Source: Pseudoclavibacter sp. RFBB5
GTDB taxonomy: Bacteria > Actinomycetota > Actinomycetes > Actinomycetales > Microbacteriaceae
NCBI RefSeq assembly: GCF_002931555.1
Contig: NZ_PSTZ01000005.1
Span: 186,001-250,000 of the forward strand
Direction of reading: 5' to 3'
DNA length: 64,000 nucleotides
In this document: positions 1 to 9,383 of the stretch, in pieces
Layout of the letters: every line of letters starts with the position of its first letter
How positions within the stretch are numbered: position 1 is the first letter of the stretch
Notes under the pieces: generated by a model
Database searches by the model: none
Seen by the model: only the letters and a program-made list of their open reading frames with translations
What the model was told of the DNA's origin: nothing
Made by a program: the position numbers and the translations under genes

Positions 1-908
1 TGCAGGCAAGCGTCCTCTGGTTCCTCGGCCCCGAGCTGGCCGACCTCGGCTCCGGCCTCGCCGCCATGCTCGCCCTCTTCGCCTTCGGCCGCGTGTGGCA
101 GCCGAAGCGCATCTTCCGCGAGAGCGGGGAAGCGGCACCCGCCGTCGAGCGACACAGCGTCCGCGAGATCGCCGTCGCCTGGAGCCCGTTCTACATCCTC
201 ACCGCCCTCATCCTGGTGTGGAGCATCCCCGCGTTCAAGCAGCTCTTCGCCGCCGACGGTCCCCTCGCCGCCGCGGTCATCAAGCTCCCCATCCCGGGAC
301 TCACCGGCCAGATCGCCCTCCCGAGCGACGACCCCGTCGCCAGCACCTGGGACTTCGCGCCCATCAGCGCCACCGGCACCGCCATCCTGCTCGCCGTCAT
401 CGTGTCGTTCCTCACGACGCCGAGCCTCAGGGCAGCCGACCTCTGGCACGAGCTCGTCGCAACCCTCCGCGAGCTCTGGCAGGCGCTCGTCCTGATCGCG
501 CTCATCCTCGTGCTCGCGAACATCGCCAACTACTCCGGCGGGTCGGCCAGCATCGGCAGCGCCCTCGCCGCCGTCGGCCCCGTCTTCCCGCTTCTCGCAC
601 CCATCATCGGGTGGCTCGGCGTGTTCCTCACGGGGTCCGTCGTCAACAACAACACCCTCTTCGGCCCCCTGCAGGTCGCGACGGCGGGACGCATCGGCGT
701 CTCGCCCGAACTGCTTGTCGCCGCGAACACGGCGGGCGGCACGACCGCGAAGGTCATCTCACCGCAGTCCATCGCGATCGCGGCCGGTGCCGTCGGGCTC
801 TCAGGGCGGGAGGGCGAGATACTGCGCACGTCCATCGGCTACAGCCTCGGGATGCTCGCCTTCATCTGCGTGTGGAGCTTCACGCTGTCGGTGCTGCTGC
901 CGGTGTAG
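1..908 (+). CDS. lctP: L-lactate permease (LctP family), 3' part only
   Basis: C-terminal 301 residues of an LctP-family lactate/glycolate:proton symporter in the cytoplasmic membrane; the 5' end lies outside the window and the frame is open from base 3. The visible part is almost entirely hydrophobic helices and carries the family signature: a TGSVVNNNTLFGPLQ segment followed by NTAGG and AKVISPQSIAIA, which in LctP proteins form the conserved transport core. A structured terminator follows the stop. Nothing downstream is co-directional, so this is the last gene of its unit. The family is clear; lactate versus glycolate preference cannot be read from the sequence. Confidence 0.93.
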   Translation, partial: QASVLWFLGPELADLGSGLAAMLALFAFGRVWQPKRIFRESGEAAPAVERHSVREIAVAWSPFYILTALILVWSIPAFKQLFAADGPLAAAVIKLPIPGLTGQIALPSDDPVASTWDFAPISATGTAILLAVIVSFLTTPSLRAADLWHELVATLRELWQALVLIALILVLANIANYSGGSASIGSALAAVGPVFPLLAPIIGWLGVFLTGSVVNNNTLFGPLQVATAGRIGVSPELLVAANTAGGTTAKVISPQSIAIAAGAVGLSGREGEILRTSIGYSLGMLAFICVWSFTLSVLLPV

Positions 909-949
909 CCCGCGCAGCCGCTGGTCCCGGCTCGCTTCAGGGGCGCAGC

Positions 950-999
950 GTTGTGGCGTAGTGCGGTTCCGAGCGCGGCGACCAGCGCTCTGCCACAAC
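950..999. terminator. Hairpin terminator between lctP and the VOC gene
   Basis: Outer arms GTTGTGGC (950-957) and GCCACAAC (992-999) pair perfectly, and an inner stem GAGCGC/GCGCTC (971-976/985-990) lies within them. There is no U-run. It sits between two convergent genes and may serve both. Confidence 0.5.
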
Positions 1000-1019
1000 T
1001 CCGCGGGAGGACGCGGGCC

Positions 1020-1412
1020 TCACTTCGAGACGAAGAACTCCAGCGCGATCTGGTCGGGGTCCTTGAAGCTCAGCGCGTAGCCGTACGGAGCCTCGACGAT
1101 GCCGCCGTGCTCGATGCCGCGCGCGGTCAGGTGCTGCGCCCAGGCCTCGAGCTCATCCTGGTTCTCTACCTCGAACCCGAGGTGGTCGAGCCCCGGAGAG
1201 AAGGGGGAGAACCCGGCGTCGTCGCCGCGATCGTGCTGTGTCAGGCCGAGGTTCGTGCCGCCGGGCAGCGCGAACAGCTTGCGGTGCAGGGTCGCGTCGT
1301 CGATCTCGGTCGCTGGCTCGAAGCCGAACACCTGCTCGTAGAAGGCGACGCTCGCTTGGAGGTCGCGCACGGTGACCGCGACGTGGTGGAGGTTCGTGAA
1401 GGTGGGCATCAT
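1020..1412 (-). CDS. VOC-superfamily (glyoxalase/bleomycin resistance fold) protein
   Basis: 130-residue single-domain vicinal-oxygen-chelate protein. It shows the two beta-alpha-beta-beta-beta halves: a LHHVAVTVRDLQASVAFYE start with the first metal-ligand His, a central GLDHLGFEVEN strand with the second His, and a C-terminal DPDQIALEFF ending with the usual Glu. Members are lyases, isomerases or dioxygenases, or bind antibiotics; the substrate cannot be told here. Two adjacent ATGs (1412 and 1409) follow an AGGA ribosome site. It stands alone, convergent with lctP and separated from the mannosidase operon by that operon's terminator. Confidence 0.85.
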   Translation of the reverse strand: MMPTFTNLHHVAVTVRDLQASVAFYEQVFGFEPATEIDDATLHRKLFALPGGTNLGLTQHDRGDDAGFSPFSPGLDHLGFEVENQDELEAWAQHLTARGIEHGGIVEAPYGYALSFKDPDQIALEFFVSK

Positions 1413-1494
1413 CGCTCATTCCTGCGCGCCTCGGGGGATGCGCGCTCCGCTCACCGTCTCACGCCGCCCCCGTGAGATCCCGGGGCGCGGCGTG

Positions 1495-1548
1495 AAAAAG
1501 CTGTGGCGAACCTGCACCCCAGGAGCGGGAGGTGCGGTTCGCCACAGC
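1495..1548 (-). terminator. Rho-independent terminator of the mannosidase operon
   Basis: Stem GCTGTGGCGAACC(T)GCACC at 1500-1518 pairs with 1531-1548 with a single bulged base. On the minus strand it is followed by a run of five T (1495-1499). It lies 50 bases after the alpha-mannosidase stop, as expected for the end of the leftward operon. Confidence 0.85.
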
Positions 1549-1597
1549 GTCGGACCGGGCGGGCAGCGCAGTCTGCGCCGCCCGGTCTCCCCAGATG

Positions 1598-4500
1598 TCA
1601 GCGCAGCGCTGACACCCCACGGAAGCGCAGCGTGACCAGCTGGAACGGGCGCACCGACAGCGCCAGCGCGCCCTCAGCATCCACGATCGCCGTCTGGTCG
1701 ACGTCACGCTCGAGCAGGTCGGTCTCAGCGACCGACTCGAACGCGAACCCGGGCGTCACGACTGCCCGAGCCTTCGCACCGCGAGCCTCATAGAAGCGGA
1801 CGACCACGTCGCCGCTCCTGTCCTCCGCCAGCTTCACGGCCTCGACGACAACCGCGGGGTTGTCGACCGTGAGCAGCGGCTCGATCGGCGCCGAACCCGT
1901 CACCGGGCGCGGGCCGACGTTCAGCCGGTAGCCCTCAGCGGCCGCATCCAGCACATCCGCGCCCACGCGCACCGAGGTCCGCAGCACATGCCGTCCCTGA
2001 TCGGCGTGCGGGTCCGGGAACGTGGGCGCCCGCAGCAGCGATTCCCGCACGAGGGTTGTCGTGCCACCACCATCCCGGGTCGTGCGCGTCACGTCGTGGC
2101 CGTACGTCGAGTCGTTCGCGACGGCGACGCCGTAACCGGTCTCGCCGACGTGCACCCAACGGTGCGCGCTCGTCTCGAACCGCGCCACATCCCACGACGT
2201 GTTGCGATGGATCGGCCGGTTCACGTGCCCGAACTGGATCTCCGACGACGACCGCTCCGCGTGCACGTCCAGCGGGAACGCCAGCTTCAGCAGCTTCTGC
2301 CGCTCGTGCCAGTCGACGTCCGTCGTCAGGTCGAGCGTCGGGCGCCCCGCGCTCAGCGACAGCTCCTGCACGAACGTGCTCGCTCCGTCCGAACGCGACA
2401 CCTTGACGACGACCCGGTCGGTGCTCTCCGAGACGACCTCGATCGAGTCGACCGATCGGATCGGCCGGCCGTGGCGCTGGTAGTGCACGTCGATGTCCCA
2501 CGCATCCCACTGTGCGGGCGTATCGCGGTAGACCCAGAGCTCGGCAGCGCGCTCGCCGGCCGGGACCAGCTCGCGGTCGGCGGCGACGTCGAAGAGCGAC
2601 GAGACGAGCCCGTCGGCGTCGATCGTGACCCGCACGAGCGAGTTGTCGAGCACCAGGTCGTCGCCGGACCGCGTGAGCGTCACGGGAGAGGTGTCGGCAG
2701 TCGAGCCCGCAACGGATGCGCCACCACCGAGCGCGGGCACGCCGTCCACTGCGTACGGTCCGGCGTTCGCGAGCAGCGCCGTCTCGCCGGCACCGGTCAG
2801 CGAGCCGAGCGCCGAGGAGATGAGCGTCTCGAGTTCACCCGCGACCCGCTCGTAGTGCTCCTCCGCGACCTGGTGCACCCAGGCGATGGAGGAGCCGGGC
2901 AGGATGTCGTGGAACTGCTGCAGCAGCACCGTCTGCCAGGCAGACTCGAGCTCGGCGTAGGGGTAGGCCGTGCCCGTGCGGATGGTGGCGGCGGTCGCCC
3001 ACAGCTCTGCCTCGCGCAGCAGGTGCTCGCTGCGGCGGTTGCCGCGCTTCGTGCGCGCCTGCGACGTGTACGTGCCTCGGTGGAACTCGAGGTAGATCTC
3101 GCCTGACCACACCGGCGGCTGCGCGAGCTCGGCCTCGGCCTGCTCGAAGAAGGCCTGCGGGCTGGTCATCTCGACGGTCGGGGAGCCCTCGAGGTTGCGG
3201 GTGCGCTCAGCCGCCGCGACCATCTCGCGCGTCGGGCCGCCGCCGCCATTGCCGTAGCCGAACGGCACGAGCGACGAGTTGGCCTCGCCCTTCTCCTTGT
3301 AGTCGCGCTGCGCCTTGTGCAGCTCCTCCTGCGAGAGGACGGAGTTGTAGGTGGCGACGGGCGGGAAGTGCGTGAACACCTGCGAGCCGTCGATGCCCTC
3401 CCAGTTGAACGTGTGGTGCGGCATGACGTTCGTTTCGTTCCACGACGGCTTCTGCGTCAGGAAGTACTTCGACCCTGCTGCCTTGACGATCTGGGGGAGC
3501 GCCGCCGAGTAGCCGAAGGAGTCGGGCAGCCACACCTCTGGCGGTTCGATCCCGAACTCGCGGATGAAGAAGCCCTTGCCCGCGACGAACTGGCGGGCCA
3601 TGGCCTCGCCGCCGGGCAGGTTCGTGTCCGACTCCACCCACATGCCGCCGACGGGCACGAAGCGACCCTCGAGGACCCGCACCTTGATGCGCTCGAAGAG
3701 GTCCGGGTAGTGCTCCTTCATCCACGCGAACTGCTGCGCGGACGAGCAGGCGAACAGGAAGTCGTCGTTCTCGTCCATGAGCGACAGCACGTTCGAGAAG
3801 GTGCGGGCGCACTTGCGGATCGTCTCCCGGACGGGCCACAGCCAGGCGGAGTCGATGTGCGCGTGCCCGACGGCAACCAGGTGGTGGGCGCTCGCGTAGG
3901 CGGGGGAGGCGAGCAGTGGCGCGAGCACCTCGCGCCCGGCCTTCGCCGTGCCGGAGACGTCATCCGGGTCGAGCGTGTCGATGAGCCGCTCGAGTCCGCG
4001 GAGGATCTCCGCGCGCCTCGGCTGCTCCTCGCCGAGCTCGCGCCAGAGGCCGTCCAGCGTCCACACGTCCTGCGCGAGCTCCCACACGGGGACGTCGCGC
4101 AGGCCGATGTCGAGGACCCGCGTCCGGTAGATGGGGGCATCACCCGAGGTGGCGAGGTCGCCCATGGGGGTCGGCGCGTAGACCGACTCGCCCTGCACAT
4201 CCGGGTTCGAAGCGGCCTCTATGTAGAGGTCGATGCTGTCGCCTGGCCCGATCTTCAGCGGCACCGCGGTGTTGCGCGGCTCGATGGCCTTGAGGATGTG
4301 CCCCTCGGGGGTCCAGACGAGGCCCTCGGCCTGGAAGCCGGGGTGCCCGCTCACGAAGCCGAGGTCGACGAGCACCTCGACGCGCGCATCCGTCATCTCC
4401 CAGTCCGAGGGCACGGTGCCGGTGATGTGGAACCACGTGGTTCCCCACGGCCGGCTCCACTCGGAGCCGACCCGGAAGGGCGCGAACTGCTGGGTGATCG

Positions 4501-4642
4501 CCTCGGCGAACGGAACGGGCTCGCCCGGCACATCCCACGAGGTGACCGTGAGCTGTTCGCGCTCGCGGTAGATGGCGGGGGTGAGGCGTTCGGACACGAA
4601 CCGGCGGATGCGGAGATCGACGAACTGTGTGGGGTCAGGCAT
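1598..4642 (-). CDS. Alpha-mannosidase, glycoside hydrolase family 38
   Basis: 1014-residue cytosolic GH38 alpha-mannosidase of the bacterial/fungal Ams1-like type; no signal peptide. An N-terminal beta-sandwich is followed by the catalytic barrel with the zinc motif HAHIDSAWLWP (His260, His262, Asp264) and the nucleophile segment WLPDSFGYS. Family 38 mid-domain and C-terminal beta-sandwich domains follow. It hydrolyses alpha-mannosides that the adjacent importer presumably brings in. It is the last gene of the leftward operon, 40 bases after the second permease, preceded by AAAGG and followed by a good terminator. Regulation is probably through the ROK repressor upstream of the operon. Confidence 0.95.
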   Translation of the reverse strand: MPDPTQFVDLRIRRFVSERLTPAIYREREQLTVTSWDVPGEPVPFAEAITQQFAPFRVGSEWSRPWGTTWFHITGTVPSDWEMTDARVEVLVDLGFVSGHPGFQAEGLVWTPEGHILKAIEPRNTAVPLKIGPGDSIDLYIEAASNPDVQGESVYAPTPMGDLATSGDAPIYRTRVLDIGLRDVPVWELAQDVWTLDGLWRELGEEQPRRAEILRGLERLIDTLDPDDVSGTAKAGREVLAPLLASPAYASAHHLVAVGHAHIDSAWLWPVRETIRKCARTFSNVLSLMDENDDFLFACSSAQQFAWMKEHYPDLFERIKVRVLEGRFVPVGGMWVESDTNLPGGEAMARQFVAGKGFFIREFGIEPPEVWLPDSFGYSAALPQIVKAAGSKYFLTQKPSWNETNVMPHHTFNWEGIDGSQVFTHFPPVATYNSVLSQEELHKAQRDYKEKGEANSSLVPFGYGNGGGGPTREMVAAAERTRNLEGSPTVEMTSPQAFFEQAEAELAQPPVWSGEIYLEFHRGTYTSQARTKRGNRRSEHLLREAELWATAATIRTGTAYPYAELESAWQTVLLQQFHDILPGSSIAWVHQVAEEHYERVAGELETLISSALGSLTGAGETALLANAGPYAVDGVPALGGGASVAGSTADTSPVTLTRSGDDLVLDNSLVRVTIDADGLVSSLFDVAADRELVPAGERAAELWVYRDTPAQWDAWDIDVHYQRHGRPIRSVDSIEVVSESTDRVVVKVSRSDGASTFVQELSLSAGRPTLDLTTDVDWHERQKLLKLAFPLDVHAERSSSEIQFGHVNRPIHRNTSWDVARFETSAHRWVHVGETGYGVAVANDSTYGHDVTRTTRDGGGTTTLVRESLLRAPTFPDPHADQGRHVLRTSVRVGADVLDAAAEGYRLNVGPRPVTGSAPIEPLLTVDNPAVVVEAVKLAEDRSGDVVVRFYEARGAKARAVVTPGFAFESVAETDLLERDVDQTAIVDAEGALALSVRPFQLVTLRFRGVSALR

Positions 4643-4682
4643 GGGGCGCCTTTCTGCGTTGAAGGAGACGTTGGAAGTCGGG

Positions 4683-5600
4683 TCAGCCCTTGACGGCGCC
4701 GGCGAGCGCGAACGAGCCGCCGCCGAGGCGGGACACGAGCACGTACAGCGCCAGGACCGGCACGGAGTAGAGGAGGGAGAACGCGGCGAGCTGCCCGTAG
4801 GCGACTGCCCCGTACTGGCCGAAGAACGAGAAGATGCTCACCGCGGCGGGCAGCTTGTCGGGGCTCAGCAGCAGGATGAACGGGATGAAGAAGTTCCCCC
4901 ACGTCTGGATGAAGACGAAGATGAACACGACCGCGATGCCTGGCCGCATGAGCGGCACGACGATGAGTCGCAGCGTCGCCATGGCGGAGGCGCCGTCCGT
5001 CCAGGCCGCCTCCTCAAGGGAGACGGGTACCGAGTCCATGAAGTTCTTCATCATCCAGATCGCCATGGGCAGCGAGGTGGCGGCCAGGAACAGGATGGTG
5101 CCGAACATGTTGTCGATGAGGTTGAACGCCACGAACAGGGCGTAGACGGGCACCATCATCGCGGTGATCGGCAGGCAGGTCCCGAACAGCACCCCGTAGA
5201 GGAACGGCTTGTTGATGCGCGACTTGTACCGGGAGAGCGGATACGCGGCAAGGATCGCCGCGAGCACCGTCACGATCGCGCATCCGCCGGAGAGCACGAG
5301 GCTGTTCCAGAGCGGGACGAGCGAGATCTCGGGGGTGAGGACGGCCGTGAAGTTGGCGAGCGACGGTGCTTCCGGCCATTTCACCGACAGGGTGGCGACC
5401 TCGTCGAAGGACGCGAGCACGAGCCAGACGAGGGGGAGGAGGAAGATCACGCCGATGACGCTGAGCACGATGTTGGCGAACCAGCGCATCGCGCGCCCCC
5501 GTGGGGCGGCCGCGCTCGTCTCGACGTGGTGGCTGCCGGTTGCGATGGATCTGGTGGTGGGCGCGGGGTCAGCCGCGGCCACGGATGTGTGGGTTGTCAT
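4683..5600 (-). CDS. Carbohydrate ABC transporter permease, MalG type
   Basis: 305-residue inner-membrane permease of the CUT1 sugar-importer family, with a cytosolic N-terminus followed by about six transmembrane helices. The EAA loop is visible as SLEEAAWTDGASAMATLRLI with the conserved G, contacting an ATPase not encoded here (typically a shared MsiK-like subunit). The ATG at 5600 was chosen because it starts 2 bases after the stop of the partner permease, and the protein then begins with the usual hydrophilic leader before helix 1. Third gene of the four-gene mannoside operon. Confidence 0.94.
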   Translation of the reverse strand: MTTHTSVAAADPAPTTRSIATGSHHVETSAAAPRGRAMRWFANIVLSVIGVIFLLPLVWLVLASFDEVATLSVKWPEAPSLANFTAVLTPEISLVPLWNSLVLSGGCAIVTVLAAILAAYPLSRYKSRINKPFLYGVLFGTCLPITAMMVPVYALFVAFNLIDNMFGTILFLAATSLPMAIWMMKNFMDSVPVSLEEAAWTDGASAMATLRLIVVPLMRPGIAVVFIFVFIQTWGNFFIPFILLLSPDKLPAAVSIFSFFGQYGAVAYGQLAAFSLLYSVPVLALYVLVSRLGGGSFALAGAVKG

Positions 5601-5602
5601 GG

Positions 5603-6544
5603 TCAGTCCACCTCCGGTTTGAGCGCCCGAATGTAGGCGACCGAGAAGAGCGCGCCGACGAGCAGGAGCATGGTGGCGATGGCGGTGCCGAAGCCGAGCT
5701 GGCCGAAGCGGAACGCCTCCTGGTAGGCGAGGAGCGGCAGCGTCGTGCTGTCTGTGCCTGGCCCGCCGTTGGTCATCACGAAGATGAGCGCGAAGACGGA
5801 GAGCGTCTGCAGGGTCGTGAGCATGAGGTTCGTGGAGATGCTGCGGCGGATCATGGGCAGCGTGATGAGGGTGAACCGCTGCCATCCCTTGGCGCCGTCG
5901 ACCTCGGCCGCCTCGGTGATCTCGGGCGGCACGTCGTTGAGGGCGGCCCGGTAGACCAGCATCGAGAACGCGGTGCCGCGCCACGTGTTGGCGAGGATCA
6001 CGCTCAGCAGCGGCAGCGTGTACAGCCAGTTGGGGCCGGTGATGCCGATGGCCGCGAGCATCGTGTTGAGTGTGCCCGCGTCGCTGAAGAACGCGTACGC
6101 GGCGAAGGCCGCCACGATCTCCGGCAGCACCCACGCGGTCACGACGATCGTGCTGACCGTGCTGCGGACGACCTTGTTCGACGACTGCATGAGCACGGCG
6201 AGCCCCAGCCCGAGCACGTTCTGGCCGAGGATCGCGGAGGCGACGAGGAAGATGAGCGTGATGAGCACCGACTTCGGGAAGTCGGGGCTCGCGAAGAGGT
6301 CGGTGTAGTTCTGGAAGCCCACGAACTCCGCGCTCGAGGCGCCGACACCGCTCAGTGACGAGTTGGTGAAGGAGCCGTAGAACGACGAGATGACGGGGCC
6401 CAGGAGGAAGACGGCGAGGAGGCCGACGGCGGGCAGGAGCGGCACGCCGCGCGTGAGGCGTGTCACCGCGTTCCGTCGCTTCGGCGGCCTCCCGGCCTCG
6501 GGGGCGCGGGGCGCCCCCGAGGCCGGTGTGAGGGTGGCGGTCAT
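5603..6544 (-). CDS. Carbohydrate ABC transporter permease, MalF type
   Basis: 313-residue partner permease of the same CUT1 importer. It has a Pro/Arg-rich N-terminus, six predicted membrane helices and an EAA loop (EITEAAEVDGAKGWQRFTLI). Its ATG overlaps the stop of the binding-protein gene by one base (TGATG), showing translational coupling. Substrate specificity is inferred only from the neighbouring GH38 enzyme: mannose-containing oligosaccharides or glycan fragments. Confidence 0.94.
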   Translation of the reverse strand: MTATLTPASGAPRAPEAGRPPKRRNAVTRLTRGVPLLPAVGLLAVFLLGPVISSFYGSFTNSSLSGVGASSAEFVGFQNYTDLFASPDFPKSVLITLIFLVASAILGQNVLGLGLAVLMQSSNKVVRSTVSTIVVTAWVLPEIVAAFAAYAFFSDAGTLNTMLAAIGITGPNWLYTLPLLSVILANTWRGTAFSMLVYRAALNDVPPEITEAAEVDGAKGWQRFTLITLPMIRRSISTNLMLTTLQTLSVFALIFVMTNGGPGTDSTTLPLLAYQEAFRFGQLGFGTAIATMLLLVGALFSVAYIRALKPEVD

Positions 6545-7905
6545 CAGCTCGACGCCGACGTCGTGTTCTCTTCGCCGACGATGCCGATGACGGCCTTGTC
6601 GTAGGCGGCGGCAGCCTCTTCAGGCGTCTGCTGGCCGGTCATGACGGCCTCCATGGCCACGGTGATGGCTGCGGAGACCTGCGAGTAGTCGGAGTTGGCT
6701 GGGCGGAAGTTCGTGTCGGGCACGAGGTCCGCGAAGAACCCGAACGTCGGGTTCGCCTCCGTGTACTCGGGCGCCTCGGCGACGTCGGTGCGCACCGGCA
6801 CCTGGCTGGCCGCGACGTCGTAGCTCAGCGCGTTCTCCTGGTTGAGGGCGAGGCTGATGAAGTCCCACGCCGCATCCGGGTTCTTCGTTCCCGCACCCAT
6901 GGCGAGCGTCCATCCGCCCGACATGCTCGTGACGCCAGGGTCCTGCCCGTCCTGCGTCGGCATCGGGGTGACCTGCATGACGTCGGACCATTCCGGCCAG
7001 GGCTTGGAGCCCGACTCGAGCCAGGTGCCGCTCACCCACGAGCCGTCGAGGCTCATCGCGAGCTGGCCGCTGGGGATCCAGTCGGTGTTGATGTTCGTGC
7101 CGACGTTCTTGTCGAGCGCCTCCTGCGGGGTCGGCCCGAGGCCGCCCTGGTAGATGTCACCGACGAACGTGAGGGAGTCGATAAAGCCCTGCGAGCCGGT
7201 CACCCACTTCTGCTCGTCGGTGTTGAACAGCTCGTCCTCGGTGCCAGTGAGCAGCATCTGGAAGCCCTGCATCGAGGCACCCTCGGACATGGCCTTGCCG
7301 GAGTAGATGTTGAAGGGGCGGATGCTGGGGTCGTGGGCCTTCACTGCCTCGGCCGCGGCGATGATGTCGTCCCAGGTCTTCGGCTCCCACGGCACCTGCA
7401 CGCCCGCGGCCTTCAGGATGTCCTGGTTGTACCAGAGGGCGCGGGTGTCGGTGCCCATGGGGATGCCGTAGACCTTGCCGTCGTCGCCGAGCCCAGCCTG
7501 GCGGGCGTTCTCGGGGAACTGCTCCCAGTCGGCCCAGTCGGCGACGTAGTCGTCGAGGGGCGCGAGGTAGCCGGCCTCGACGTCGGTCTTGACCATGAAC
7601 GTGTCCTCGTACATGACGTCGGGTGCCGTCGCGGGGGAGCGGTTCATGAGGGCGAGCTTCGCGAAGTAGTCGGCTTCCTGCGCCTCGATCGGGATGAGCT
7701 CGACGGTCATCCCCTCGTTGGCCGCCTCGTACTCGGCCTTGACCTTCTGCATGTGGTCGTCCATCTGCGTGAACTGCCCGAACTTCTGGTAGGCGACCTT
7801 CAGGGTGTTCGAGTCGCCTCCGCCCGAGTCGCCTCCAGCGCAGGCAGACAGTGCAAGCACAGCGGCGGCGGCGACTGCCACGGCCCCGAGTGTGCGATTT
7901 TTCAT
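6544..7905 (-). CDS. Extracellular sugar-binding lipoprotein of the mannoside ABC importer
   Basis: 453-residue family-1 solute-binding protein. An export signal of about 21 residues ends in the lipobox LSAC with Cys22, so the mature protein is lipid-anchored outside the membrane. The start at 7905 was preferred over an in-frame ATG six codons upstream because a strong AAAGGAG lies just before it and the signal peptide then begins MKNRT. It delivers substrate to the two permeases downstream. First gene of the operon, driven by the promoter at 7975-8003. Confidence 0.95.
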   Translation of the reverse strand: MKNRTLGAVAVAAAAVLALSACAGGDSGGGDSNTLKVAYQKFGQFTQMDDHMQKVKAEYEAANEGMTVELIPIEAQEADYFAKLALMNRSPATAPDVMYEDTFMVKTDVEAGYLAPLDDYVADWADWEQFPENARQAGLGDDGKVYGIPMGTDTRALWYNQDILKAAGVQVPWEPKTWDDIIAAAEAVKAHDPSIRPFNIYSGKAMSEGASMQGFQMLLTGTEDELFNTDEQKWVTGSQGFIDSLTFVGDIYQGGLGPTPQEALDKNVGTNINTDWIPSGQLAMSLDGSWVSGTWLESGSKPWPEWSDVMQVTPMPTQDGQDPGVTSMSGGWTLAMGAGTKNPDAAWDFISLALNQENALSYDVAASQVPVRTDVAEAPEYTEANPTFGFFADLVPDTNFRPANSDYSQVSAAITVAMEAVMTGQQTPEEAAAAYDKAVIGIVGEENTTSASS

Positions 7906-7974
7906 GGTGCTCCTTTGCTCCACGACCGTTCTCCGTGTGGTCCGACATCGGTGTCGAGCCTTCGGCCTGCCATA

Positions 7975-8003
7975 AGTAAACCGATTGGATTAACTCGTGT
8001 CAA
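7975..8003 (-). promoter_or_regulatory. Promoter and putative ROK operator of the mannoside operon
   Basis: On the minus strand TTGACA (7998-8003), a 17-base spacer and TTTACT (7975-7980) form a good sigma-70-type promoter. The spacer and -10 box are covered by an imperfect dyad (7975-7995, AGTtAAtCcA-a-TcGgTTtACT, 7 of 10 pairs), a natural place for the adjacent ROK repressor to block transcription. The leader would be about 60 bases. The rest of the 7906-8088 gap holds nothing else I can name. Confidence 0.7.
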
Positions 8004-8088
8004 GACATTCTCGCAAGCTCCCGAAGCGCGTCAGGGAACGTGAGGCGCAGCCCGATCAGGGAGAGGTCAGAGGCAGATCAGCGCGACT

Positions 8089-9369
8089 TCAGCGCGAGAT
8101 CAGCAGCGCGGAGGTATGCGGCGCGAGGCTCTGGTCGAGCACGAGGCAGCCGGCCCCGATGGCGGCGACATCCTCGCCGATCCCGGAGTTCTCGATGTGG
8201 ATCGGGTGCTTCGGGATGAGCGCGGGGTCGGTGTTCACGAGGTGGCGGATGGCACCGAGGAGGGCCGGCTCGATGCGGCGCCAGAACGGGCCGCCGAACA
8301 CGATCGTGTCGACGTCGAGGAGGTTCACGATGGAGACGATGGCTCGCGAGATCTGCGTGGCGACCCCCGTGACGATCTCGCGCGAGACGGGGTCGTGCCG
8401 CATGGCGAGCGCCGTGAACTCCGTGAAGAGTCGATCGACGTCGTCGAAGTCGGCGCGGTCGACGGGGGAGTCCGACGCGATGAGCCCGGCGGCGAGCGCC
8501 CGCTGCACGATGCGGTGCGGGACGACCAGGTCGCCGACGCAGCCGCGCCTCCCGCACGAGCAGACGGGGCCATCCGCCTGCACCATGATGTGCCCCATGT
8601 CGCCCGCGTTGTCGCTCGCGCCGCGCAGCACCTCGTGGTTGATGACGAGCCCGATGCCGATGCCCGTGCCGTAGTAGAAGAACGCGAAGTTGTCCCGCCG
8701 CGGGCCCGAGTCGACCCACAGCTCCGCGATCGCGGCCGCCGTGACGTCCTTCTCGAGGACAACCGGGAAGCCGGTCGCCTGGCTGAGCGCATCCCGCAGC
8801 GGCACGACGTCCCAGCCGTCGAGCATCGGCGGGTCGAGGACGTTGCCGCGGGAGGCGTCGAGGGGGCCCGGGGCCGCGATGCCGACGCCGAGCACCTGCT
8901 CGCGGGGGATCGACTGGCGTTCGAGGATCGCCGAGATCTCGTGCGCCATGTCAGCGATGACGCCCGCGGGGTCCGGTGCCGTCGGCGTGCGTGCGCGGTG
9001 ATCTGCGACGACCGAGCCCGCGAGATCGAGGAGGGCGTACGTGATGACGGTCGGGTCGAGGTGCACGCCCACGGTGTACCGGCTCGACGCGTTGAGGCGG
9101 AGCAGCGTGCGCGGCTTCCCTGGCCCCGTGATGAGGCGTTCGCCCTCGCGCACGAGGCCACCGTCGATGAGGCGGCGCGTGATGTTCGATGCCGTCTGCG
9201 CGGAGAGGCCGCTGGCCTGCGCGACCTCGACCCGGCTCAGGCCGTCCGGGGCGCGGCGGATGAGGTCGAGGATGACGGCCTGGTTGAACTCGCCGACCGC
9301 TCCCAGATTGTGTCCACGGCGCACGCGCCACCTCCCATCGGCCCTGATCTTGGGAACTGACGTTCTCAC
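8089..9369 (-). CDS. ROK-family transcriptional regulator
   Basis: About 426 residues from the GTG at 9369. A winged-helix domain (FNQAVILDLIRRAPDGLSR followed by a recognition helix at SAQTASNITRRLIDGG) is fused to a ROK sugar-kinase-like domain with GIGIAAPGPLD, LEKDVTAAAIAELW and the zinc motif CSCGRRGC. Such proteins are sugar-responsive repressors; this one is expected to control the mannoside operon it sits upstream of. The start is uncertain: ATG codons exist out to 9474, but that extension would run through the carbonic-anhydrase leader. A perfect 14-base palindrome directly precedes 9369. Confidence 0.88.
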   Translation of the reverse strand: MRTSVPKIRADGRWRVRRGHNLGAVGEFNQAVILDLIRRAPDGLSRVEVAQASGLSAQTASNITRRLIDGGLVREGERLITGPGKPRTLLRLNASSRYTVGVHLDPTVITYALLDLAGSVVADHRARTPTAPDPAGVIADMAHEISAILERQSIPREQVLGVGIAAPGPLDASRGNVLDPPMLDGWDVVPLRDALSQATGFPVVLEKDVTAAAIAELWVDSGPRRDNFAFFYYGTGIGIGLVINHEVLRGASDNAGDMGHIMVQADGPVCSCGRRGCVGDLVVPHRIVQRALAAGLIASDSPVDRADFDDVDRLFTEFTALAMRHDPVSREIVTGVATQISRAIVSIVNLLDVDTIVFGGPFWRRIEPALLGAIRHLVNTDPALIPKHPIHIENSGIGEDVAAIGAGCLVLDQSLAPHTSALLISR

Positions 9370-9383
9370 ATATTCCGGAATAT
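9370..9383. promoter_or_regulatory. Perfect palindrome ATATTCCGGAATAT at the ROK gene start
   Basis: A 14-base perfect inverted repeat abutting the most likely ROK start codon and lying 143 bases before the carbonic anhydrase gene. It is AT-rich at its ends within GC-rich surroundings. It may be an autoregulatory operator; it differs from the dyad at 7975-7995, so a second regulator is also possible. Confidence 0.4.
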
